Below, piece by piece: positions 10,666 to 23,178 of a stretch of DNA of 64,000 bases; position 1 is the first letter of the stretch, and each line of letters begins with the position of its first letter. Source of the DNA: Chondrilla cf. caribensis. Its lineage: Eukaryota > Porifera > Demospongiae > Chondrillida > Chondrillidae. Under the pieces are notes generated by a model that was given only the letters and a program-made list of their open reading frames with translations, searched no databases and was not told where the DNA came from. A program made the position numbers and the translations under genes. The stretch covers positions 1,092,501-1,156,500 of the forward strand of contig OZ026552.1 of the NCBI GenBank assembly GCA_964020155.1, given 5' to 3'.

Positions 10666-11365
10666 GCGCACACACACACACAATATTCAGGTATGGAGAG
10701 GTCCAACAGTGCTGTACTGACCCTGAACAAGGCCTACCAAGTGCTACCTGTAGAGGTGAGTGTACGTGTGCTGAAATGAGGGTGCTATATTCACTCACTA
10801 TGTTGGTCCCTCCATTGTCACAGTGTGTATGTAGTTTTCTATAGCTAATTTGCAAAGGCACCAATCTGTATGTGAATACAAGTTTCCTCTTGAAGAGTAA
10901 ACTGCATGAGATGTTATTGTGCAATCCTGTCTAATGATTGCACAACAACACCAAGTGGATGCATTATCATGTTGATGGTTGCTCAATCTTTTTGAGTTAT
11001 AATGTGATGTAATGTGATGGTTGCACAATCCTGTCCTGCTATTGCACAACCATGTACCTTGCAGTGTACATCCCTGACCTCCAATGATGGGTTCTTCTCT
11101 GTAGGAGCCGGAGGAGACCAAGGAGGACACCATCCTCCCCGGAGGTGATCCCGATGCTGGGATACCAGCGGCTGCTGCAGCCCAACACGGCGTGGAGCGA
11201 CCGGGAGCACCGCAGCCGGAACACCAGACCTCCCAGACATTGCAGACCACAGACAGCAGTAACCTTGACAACATCGATGAAGAGGACCTCGACACGCCCA
11301 CAGACCAGGAGTCCAACCCTCCTCTAGGAACCGAGCGCAGTACAAGAAATGAAATAGACCCCTAG
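8256..11365 (+). CDS. USP9X/Fat facets-like deubiquitinase, C-terminal exons only
   Basis: Exons inferred at 8256-8320, 8511-8607, 8741-8783, 9058-9251, 9656-9873, 10182-10346, 10691-10755 and 11105-11365 (TAG at 11363). Seven of the eight exons join in compatible phase. The peptide follows the C-terminus of the USP9X/Y (fat facets) family: CFGGEYTGEVYDQ, then RRQKRWWSAYLLFYER, then LLEDSWIHRR, then KWLGSELER and LNWSPPAQSNEITNG, and an acidic Pro/Glu-rich tail. USP9X removes ubiquitin from regulators of endocytosis, polarity and signalling. The catalytic Cys/His region, which precedes CFGGEY in the family, is not found in the 2.8 kb upstream. About 200 residues normally present between the exons ending at 9251 and starting at 9656 are also missing, where only a (GT)n tract lies. 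The junction 10346/10691 has a one-base phase clash. It could be a truncated duplicate or a gene with missing assembly. AATAAA lies at about 11443. Confidence 0.75.
9252..9545. repeat. (GT)n microsatellite starting at a 5' splice site
   Basis: The donor GTGAGT at 9252 runs straight into about 290 bp of GT repeats with GG, AT and GC interruptions, inside an intron of the USP9X-like gene. Confidence 0.9.
10353..10572. mobile_element. Dispersed repeat, copy 2
   Basis: Same family as 7908-8112. It begins six bases after the donor site of the USP9X-like exon ending at 10346 and fills most of that intron. It contains an additional block with GGCCATCTTAATG near 10391 that copy 1 lacks. Confidence 0.75.
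10621..10682. repeat. (CA)n microsatellite before a 3' splice site
   Basis: CA repeat ending eight bases before the acceptor at 10689-10690. Confidence 0.9.
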
Positions 11366-12071
11366 AGAGGTGTCATCATCCTTTTAGGAAGAAGTTGCCC
11401 TGTTAATCAAACAGTTTTGGGCGATAGGTGTGACTGTAAAAAAATAAATGTTTTTTCACTCTACACACTAAATTTAATCCCTATTAATTATCATGTACAG
11501 AGGTTGCGTAGCTGTGAGTTTAACATAAACCTATTATTATTGTTGTTATTGCTGTATTCTATATAGTTATTAATAACTTTAATTATATAATCGTATAATA
11601 ATTTCCAATATGATTTCCTTAAAAATGTACTGTATACACATTGTACTGTATGTACTTCATGTACTGTATGTACCGTATGTACTGTGTGTACTAGTACTGT
11701 ATACGTATATGTACTGTGTGTACTGTATGTACTGTGTACTGTGTGTACTGTGTGTACCTCTAGTATATACACAGCTTATCAATTTGCAATTTACCAGTCT
11801 GTGCACATTTAAAGTTTAAACTTATTGCATGTAAATGTATTGCACCATAGCATGTTCATATTGCATCATCTTATGCACATACTATAATTTGGTCTCCTTA
11901 TATAGATACATGCATGATGCATCATATAATTATATAAACATAGCATTTAGCAGCCATTTTGTCATTTAAGTCATGTGACTTAGCACACTGCATAATTACA
12001 ATCAACAATCGATACATTTGACCTGCGTTGACCACAAGAAACATAACATGAGTACTATCAGCTTAGACATG
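11366..12071. other. Convergent intergenic region with GTACTGTAT-type repeat
   Basis: This is the 3' to 3' gap between the USP9X-like gene (plus) and the ankyrin-Roc-COR gene (minus). AATAAA at about 11443 probably serves the former. At 11625-11760 there is an irregular tandem array of GTACTGTATGTACTGTGT-type units. Confidence 0.6.
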
Positions 12072-13429
12072 TCATGGATGCGTACAGTTTGATGAAAGTG
12101 ATCTTCGGACATCTTCTGCAATGGAGGGGTATCCAGCATCCTTGATAGCTATCAATACAGTCTTCCAGATTCTTGGAGATTCCCCAGTTCCCCTTGCACC
12201 AGAGAGCCACAGCGAGAACACATCTCTACAAGTAGACGTACTACCAGTGAGGGGATTGTCTGGTTCGATTGCCTTCAAGATGGAGGACTCCATTCCCAAC
12301 TGACAACCGATGGAGTACCACTCTGAACCGACAATCCTTGGGACAACTAGCCGAGTGAGGTCCTCAATAGTGGGTGTGGTCAGGATGGGATCATCTAAAA
12401 GGTGGTAGTTTGAAAAGACTATTAGTATTGTGTGTGTGTGCGTGCGTGTGCGTGCGTGTGTGTGTGTGCGTGTGTGCATGCGCGCGCATGTGACTGGGTG
12501 ACTGTATAAAAAGCACACTAACAGTGTGACTCTATGTTCCACACAATGCACCCACACAAACGTACCTTGACAATGCTCTGTTGTTGGAGGATCCATGGTT
12601 TTACCAATGGCTGCCATCAACATCCGACCTGCTTCCTGATTCTGACGGTTACCAGGGTCATTCTCCAGCACTGCAGCTAGTTCCTTCAACCAGTCTAGAT
12701 CAGAGTTTCCCAGGACATGTTTAAGAAGATACTTGGTTTTCTCTGACTTTGTTGGTTTGGATTCAATATATTCATTCACTTCACGAGATATGAGTGACCT
12801 GTTCATGTAGAGCTCATCCTGAACATAATCATTGTATGAAATGAGGGATCTAAGCTCCGAATATCCAGCAGTACGAAGAACCTTCTCCACCTGATCAGCA
12901 CTGACGTTAGGATTGGTAGTGGTGGGTTGAGTGGGTCCAGTGGTTGGATCGATAGTGGTGGGTCGAGTGGGTCCAGTAGTTGGATCGATAGTGGTGGTTT
13001 GAGTGGGTCCAGTGGTTGGATCAATAGTGGTGGGTGGAGTGGGTCCAGTGGTTGGATCGATAGTGGTGGGTCGAGTGGGTCCAGTAGTTGGATCGATAGT
13101 GGTGGTTTGAGTGGGTCCAGTGGTTGGATCAACAGTGGTGGGTTGAGTGGGTCCAGTGGTTGGATCGATAGTGGTGGGTCGAGTGGGTCCAGTGGTTGGA
13201 TCGATAGTGGTGGGTCGAGTGGGTCCAGTGGTTGGATTGATAGTGGTGGGTGGAGTGGGTCCAGTGGTTGGATCGATAGTGGCGGTTTGAACAGTAGTGG
13301 CAAATGGGGAATACCCTTCTGCAGGAATAAGAGATAAGAGAATAAATACACCATACCCTTGTGTGGTACAACAGACAAACTACATTATTACATAACATGT
13401 ACATTGAAATATAAATTGATGGTTATGCA

Positions 13430-13492
<63 letters not shown>

Positions 13493-16400
13493 ACCAAGAT
13501 AAAACTTCTGTATGATATCCTCTGAAGGAATGAGGCCACAAAACAACTGAGCTATTTCCATGATTTTTGCTACAATTTGTCCTTGACCTTTGCGTGAAAG
13601 ACACCTCTTTTCACCTTCTCTGGTGCTCTTCAGGATCATCTTTAGTGGGTATATCTGGTGAGGAGTGGGCGAAGAGGGCTTCTCCAGAAGCTGACGAGGG
13701 GACACTCCGTGAATGAGGAAAGTTGTGAATTTCAACTTCGGAGACAGTTGATGAACTGTATCACCGATATTGCAGACTACAGTAGACAAGTACTTGATTA
13801 GTTTATCGGGAGGAGTGTTAGCGTAAGATCTTCCAATTACCTGGATAACACGCGTGTCGTTTACTTGAACTGCGACCTCCATCCCCGGGGTCTGCCAGAA
13901 GATCCCTTTCGACCAGACACTGCAGAGTGGATCGGTTCTCTCATTAGTTGAGAATTGAACATGACGAACTGCCAGACGAAGTAGAATGGTTTGGAGGAGG
14001 CGGGGAGTTATCAGATGTTGTTTGTGTGCTTGAAGGTACCAGCAAAGAGTGTGACGGATTTCACTTGAGTGGCTACTTGCAAAGATATCTACATATGCTA
14101 CGTCCGGTGATACAAGAGATGGAAAAAAGAGGAAATCATGACTATGTTCATGGTCGGGGAGCAACTTGATGACTTCGTCTCTGAAGAACTTTGGATCAAT
14201 GTCAATACAAAACTCCATGGCGATCAGGACATCACGAATCATTGTCTGATCAAAATCAGGAAAGAGATTGACCAGTTTATGGCAGTTGAGGAGTCCAAAC
14301 TCATTGGCAGTCCTCTGTGAAGGGGAGTAAAGCTTGCCGTACACCTCGTGGAGTATGGCTGGGAGGTCCAGTACAAGCCAGCCATTCTTAACTTCCTCAT
14401 TATTGGGAATGTACAGAAAGTGACCTGTAGACGAAAGGTCCTTGCATACCTCCTCCACTGAAGGCATATTCACGGGAAGATTTGCTCTGTTTTTTTGGAT
14501 CCATTTTTCAAAGATGGAGAGTCTAATGGATTTACGCTCAGTCAAATCCTTCATATGAGAGATTACCCAACAGATGCTGTAAGGTGTGTCCAGTGCTCTG
14601 AATTCAGGGATTGGTACGTCTCGGAGATACACACGTAATTTGTCAAAGTTGTTCGAATAAGGACGACGGCAGTTGAAAAAGCACTGGCCTTGAATATTGA
14701 TTGGAACATCAGAGAGACTGTGTTCCAGTTCACTACAGCAACGATTCACTTTGTCTATAGCCACTTGTGTGTCATTCACCTTATCAAGGAAGCTGCCAAT
14801 GATTATCACTCGAATCAGATTTGATGCTGTCACTGACATTGTGGACAGTGGATACAGCCAACGATGAAGCTGTTGAGAGATGACAGCTTCTTCTTCTGTC
14901 AATTTCACCACCACTATGATGGTCACTGTGGATCTGCTCTTGCTCAGAATAGACTGGAGAAACATTTCGTGAGGACCGTGGTACTCGTTCTGACCAGCAA
15001 AATCAAAAAAGATGGTGTTTCCATAAGTTTGACTCTCGATCAAAACAGGGTCGATACCGGCTGTACGTTGACTGATGTCATCCACTCCACGAAACCAGTG
15101 AACAATTTTCTTGTAAATCGGGGCATTCTCGTTCTGCAGTGAAGCAATGATGGTGCTCTTACCACTGCAAGCATTGCCAATGATGCATACGGTCTTTCTT
15201 GCAGTGAATGATAGAGTTTGTTGGATAGCTTCTATGAAACCCTTTGAAGCAAGATCAAGAGGCTTTTGAGAATCGTAATTGCGAATTTCTGTACTGCTTC
15301 CAGCCTCGGCCAACAATATCCCACACTGTACATAATCCTTTTTTGCAGCCACATGCAGGGGTGTGTCACCTGTAGACTTGTCCTTGCAGTTGACATCAAC
15401 ACTACAGGCTAAAATGAGAGTCTTCACTATTTCAGTGTTATTATTAAAGGCAGCTCTCATTAAAAGGACTTCTATGAAAATACTAGAAGCAAGATCAAGA
15501 GGCTTTTGAGAACTTTTATTACGAATTTCTGTACTGCTTCCAGCCTCAACCAACAATATCCCACACTGTACGCGATTCCCTCTAGCCGCTGCATGCAGGG
15601 GTGTGTCACCTGTAGACTTGTCCTTGCAGTTGACATCAACACTACAGGCTAAAATGAGAGTCTTCACTATTTCAGTGTTACCATCAAAGGTAGCTCTCCT
15701 CAAAAGGGCTTCATTGCATCGTCTGAGATTTGAATAAGTAAAATGTTCTATGTGTCCCTGATCCTCTCTGGACTCGTTATATTGTGACTTGAATTCTTCT
15801 TCTGTCTTACCAAGCTGCTTCATGTCAGCCCCGCACTTGATTAGTTGACAAGCAAGGATTGCATCTCCCCTGAGAGCAGCATGTACTAATGGTGTGAATT
15901 GACAACAATCTCTTTCTTCTATATTAGAACCATGGTCTACCAATAACTTTACTATCTCACTTCCACTATGGTGTAAAGCTGTTTGACCTTTGCTGTCTTT
16001 CCTGTGAACGTCAGCATCATGTGAAATCAAATAAGACACAATGTCTTTGTTACCACTTTCAGCATGAATCATAAGAGGAGTATGTCCATCACTATCCTGT
16101 ACATTGACATTAGCACCCCCATCTACTAGGATTTTGACAATGGTCAAATTACGTGTAAGGTGAAGAGCAGTCTGGCCAGCAGCGTCTTTCCTGTGAACAT
16201 TAGCACCATGTGCAACCAAATAAGACACAATGTCTTTGTTACCACTTTCAGCATGAATCATAAGAGGAGTACGTGCATTATCATCCTGTACATTGACATT
16301 AGCACCCCCATCTACTAGGATTTTGACAATGGCCAACCTACTCGTGCAGAAAATAGCGGTTTGTCCCCTCCAGCCCTTACCATCTACGTCAGCACCATTC

Positions 16401-16744
16401 TCGAGTAAGAGTCTTGAAATCTTCTTGTTGCCACGTGCAGCTGCCACCATCAGAGGAGTGCGACGACTATATGGCTCACTGGCTTTGGTGTTAACCCCGT
16501 GTTCAACTAAAACCTTTACTACATCAAAGTGACCACACCTTATGGCCTCAAACAGCGCTTCACTGTCCCTGACATTAACGTCGCACCCGCCGTGTTCGAT
16601 CAACCACTGAACAACCTCGGCGTGTCCATTCCGGGCAGCATATATCAAACCTGATGTTCTATCATCATCGCTTACCTCGGCGATGTTATGTTGTACGGTT
16701 TGAAAATCACCTCTCTGACAAGCAATCCAAAATTCGTCGCTCAT
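12072..16744 (-). CDS. Ankyrin-Roc-COR protein with Thr/Pro repeats, CARD-like and Death domains
   Basis: Three exons in matching phase: 16744-13495, 13318-12566 and 12394-12072 (TGA), about 1,441 residues. Residues 25-510 are about a dozen ankyrin repeats. A Roc-type GTPase follows with P-loop GNACSGKST (523-531) and G3 DFAGQNEY (from 581), then a COR region (about 690-930). Exon 2 opens with about ten copies of a 12-residue Thr/Pro repeat, TTGPTRPTTIDP. A helical CARD-like segment follows (about 1227-1315, with EYIESKPTKSEKTKYLLKHV). Exon 3 is a Death domain (about 1340-1430, with WYSIGCQLG and WKTVLIAIKDAGY). ROCO proteins are GTP-regulated dimers; Death and CARD folds make homotypic contacts in apoptotic and innate immune signalling. 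Cytosolic scaffold/sensor is the inferred role. An in-frame TTG lies 22 codons upstream, but the first ATG is at 16744. Internal duplications are described separately. Confidence 0.85.
12909..13305 (-). repeat. Coding 36-bp minisatellite (Thr/Pro linker)
   Basis: Ten units of 36 bp with no indel (TGGATC at 12945, 12981, 13017, ... 13269) inside exon 2 of the ankyrin-Roc-COR gene. In the spliced frame it encodes TTGPTRPTTIDP with Arg/Gln/Pro variation at one site. It is a mucin-like flexible linker before the CARD-like domain. All three minus frames, and one plus frame, are open through it. Confidence 0.9.
13434..13494. repeat. (CA)n tract at a minus-strand 5' splice site
   Basis: Read on the gene strand, the donor GTACGT at 13494 runs directly into (GT)n. 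It lies in intron 1 of the ankyrin-Roc-COR gene. Confidence 0.9.
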
Positions 16745-17337
16745 TTCCACTCGTGAGATAATGAAGGAGAGTTCCGCGAGAGACTTGACCGCCGACTTTC
16801 CCTTCTTCAAGATGTTACTCCCACCACTTCCGGTTCTCTGTAAACCTACCGTAGATGACCGTATACTCTGGCGAGACGTGTCACGGCTGTTCGATTCGGG
16901 AAACTTAGTTTTTTCCGCCCCACGGCGCCTGTTGGGGGCGTTTAGCTAGTTGAACAACTTCGTATTGTCATCCATACTTGTTCGGTTAGTTACGATGACC
17001 TGTGCTACAGCTCAGGGAGTTTTCAACCAGTCGCCGCTGTTGCTATCGGAAAGAAGACTATGCCTACTATCTATTCTTACTTTTACCTTAACATAGTCAT
17101 TTTTTTCCCCGATATTTCAGAAGCGTCGGTTAAGGACGTATATTTTCAGTGCGCGCACACTCGCCGTCGACGCAATCACGTCCACATAGCTCCGTAATTA
17201 CATCTTCTAAGTTGTCACTAAGAGATGCACAGGTGCGCAGGAATAGGAAGTACCCTGCAGCTATATGGGCCACCTTTAGTGGGCTTTTCATTGGCGCCAG
17301 GCGATCTGACTCTGAAACGAATCTTAACCTTATAGCG
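16745..17337. other. Upstream region of the ankyrin-Roc-COR gene
   Basis: The promoter of the minus-strand gene must lie here, but no core element is obvious. GGAAACTTAGTTTT at about 16903 also occurs in the transposon at 29.6-31.5 kb (about 29948), and AACTAAGTTTCC recurs inverted at about 18150. A decayed element of the same family may therefore span roughly 16.9-18.2 kb. Confidence 0.4.
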
Positions 17338-17382
17338 TAGTCTGGCATAGCCGACCCTTCAAGGGTTGGCTATGCCAGACTA
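17338..17382. mobile_element. Mini foldback element, TAGTCTGG family
   Basis: Arms TAGTCTGGCATAGCC... (17338-17359) and its complement (17361-17382), with one mismatch. The flanking nonamers (CTTATAGCG left, ATTATAACG right) are similar, which would fit a degraded 9-bp target duplication. Confidence 0.65.
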
Positions 17383-18202
17383 ATTATAACGCATGTATAG
17401 ATACCTGTACCTGCAACTCAATGTAAGTATATTATTACTGTATTAATATCATAATTATTCAGTCATATTTCGAACAATTATCATGATTAAACTTTAATTT
17501 AGCTGCTACACCAGATTCAGCCTCTTCAAACTCCGAAGTTGATATCTTGAGAGCAAGTACAGCAACACTGAGGAAAGATATAAGTAGTAAAGTACGTGAG
17601 GGAAATTATTTTGAAAGGCTTGATAATATTCAAACACCAATTACAGATAGGTTTTAAACGCTATTTACAATCATGATTTGATGAACACCAGGCTGTGATG
17701 GCATTATCTAGTATGAATTTATACTAAAATTCAATATCGAAACTGCATGCGTGGAATATAGCATAGGGCATGCACAGTAATGAAGATACATAGTACATCG
17801 AGAGGAGCGTATTTATGATTTTACCAAAAAAATGACAATGGGAAATCAAACACATAGGAGACATCACAAGCATCTATACTTCAAACAACCACCAGTGGTT
17901 TTGGTCAGAAAACTCTGCCGAGTCGAAACAACAGCAAAAACGTTTACCTTGAAAATCGCTCGATATTTCCAAACATGAATGCTCTTCGAAGGCAAAATTC
18001 AGATATTGCACTAGATTATCACTGGTTCCACGTCAAAATACCAAAGATAGGCCAGTTAAGCAGCTTTCAAGAGAAGCAAAAGCTATTAAAGACAAAGCGT
18101 TGAAACGGCCCCATTCAATGTTCCGTATATTACCGTAAATTATGCACAACAACTAAGTTTCCGTATGCCTATAGTACTTGAACAGCCGTGCGTGTACCGT
18201 CG
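17383..18202. other. Unassigned sequence
   Basis: No exon recognised. AT-rich; perhaps the interior of a decayed non-autonomous element (see the shared AACTAAGTTTCC motif). Confidence 0.35.
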
Positions 18203-18309
18203 TCTTTTCGTTAGTCTGGCCTGCTACGACCGTCTTTCTAAACGCCTCTCCCTTTCCTCGCCCAGGGCGCTTGGTGGGACGGTCGTAGCAGGCCAGACTA
18301 TCTTTTCGT
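18203..18309. mobile_element. 89-bp MITE with 9-bp target duplication
   Basis: Perfect 23-bp inverted ends, TAGTCTGGCCTGCTACGACC... at 18212-18234 and its complement at 18278-18300. The element is flanked by the direct repeat TCTTTTCGT at 18203-18211 and 18301-18309. Confidence 0.85.
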
Positions 18310-18313
18310 TTGC

Positions 18314-18387
18314 TAGTCTAGCTAGCTAGCCCGTCCTCGCACACGCCCTATGGGCGAAGAGTGCGGACGGGCTAGCTAGCTAGACTA
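18314..18387. mobile_element. 74-bp foldback element
   Basis: Perfect 23-bp inverted ends, TAGTCTAGCTAGCTAGCCCG... at 18314-18336 and the complement at 18365-18387. Same TAGTCT terminus as its neighbour, but no target duplication is evident. Confidence 0.75.
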
Positions 18388-18392
18388 CTCGT

Positions 18393-18680
18393 AAGGAAAG
18401 AACAAGGTAGGGATGAGGGGAATGAGAAGACCGTCGGAGTTAGCAGCATGTCGGAATGAGAAGACTGTCGGAATATAACAATCCCTATATCAACAGCAGT
18501 TATTGCTTGTGCAATACATAGTCTGCAGCTGTTGATATAGGGATTGTTATATTCCCACAGTCTTCTCATTCCGACATGCTGCTAACTCTGATGGTCTTCT
18601 CATTCCCCTCATCCCTACTTTGTTCTTTCCCTTTTTTGCTTGTCATACCTACATCCTTTAACATTTTAAAATGTTTTTAT
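18393..18680. mobile_element. Foldback (MITE-like) element, copy 2
   Basis: Related to 3215-3580. It has the same GGAAAGAACAAGGTAGGGAT outer arm and the same ATAACAATCCCTATATCAAC central stem, but only one TTAGCAGC block per arm. An (AT)n tract follows at 18703-18731. Confidence 0.85.
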
Positions 18681-18693
18681 TATGCTCATATTC

Positions 18694-18731
<38 letters not shown>

Positions 18732-18735
<4 letters not shown>

Positions 18736-19138
18736 GGGGAACTGGGTAATTCTTGGGTGATTTATATTTAGGAGTATATAATAATACACTCTTATGTATA
18801 CTCCAGATCTGCATGAGACCTCAGCTGACTTAAGGTTATAAAAGGATAAACACTGTCCACAAAGCTAGCAACTGGGGTGCATACACGTACAGAATGACAT
18901 TGTACCAGTTTTGGTACACACCATTATGATAATAGACATGCTGAATATTAATACAGATAGCATGAAACAGTAATATAATAATTATAAAAATGTAGCGGGT
19001 ACACAATGATGATTGGATCATAGATGATGTATAATATACTATGATTGGATTCAAATCAAATTTTTGTTTCTATTGAATTAAATCATAGTCATTCTGAATG
19101 GAGTGTGCATGATTAAATGAATATTGATCACATTCAAT
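18732..19138. other. Gene-free AT-rich stretch
   Basis: Downstream of the cyclic-nucleotide-binding gene's stop codon, so it includes its 3' UTR. No clear polyadenylation signal could be fixed. Confidence 0.4.
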
Positions 19139-22980
<3,842 letters not shown>

Positions 22981-23178
22981 AGTGTAGTCTATGATGTAAA
23001 TTTATACGGTATTCACTGCCGTTGATTTACATATAAATTCCATCTGTGGTTGTTATGGCAACAGGAAAAATTTGGGAGGGAAATTGTTTGAAATGAAATC
23101 GTGATTTGAATCGAGAACAAGAAATATTACTTGAAATCATTTGGTTAGAAATCGCCAATTAAACTCGGCATCAAAGCT
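22981..23178. promoter_or_regulatory. Bidirectional promoter region between CNB and CEP57-like genes
   Basis: Only 198 bp separate the two divergent start codons, so both 5' UTRs and a shared promoter must fit here unless untranslated exons lie elsewhere. No TATA box is convincing. The X-box described next is the clear element. Confidence 0.7.
23049..23062. promoter_or_regulatory. RFX X-box (GTTGTTATGGCAAC)
   Basis: All 14 positions satisfy the RFX/DAF-19 X-box consensus RYYNYYATRRNRAC. It lies 69 bp from the CNB start codon and 117 bp from the CEP57-like start codon. RFX factors control ciliary and basal-body genes across animals. Confidence 0.7.

Noticed and set aside
12927..13337. Plus-strand Gly/Ser/Trp-rich frame (WIDSGG repeats)
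   Set aside because: It is the antisense of the coding 36-bp repeat; the minus frame is fixed by matching exon phases on both sides.
16745..16810. N-terminal extension of the ankyrin-Roc-COR protein by 22 residues
   Set aside because: The upstream start would be TTG; the first in-frame ATG is at 16744.
17130..17348. 72-codon minus-strand frame upstream of the ankyrin-Roc-COR gene
   Set aside because: It overlaps a foldback element and has no family signature or splice context.
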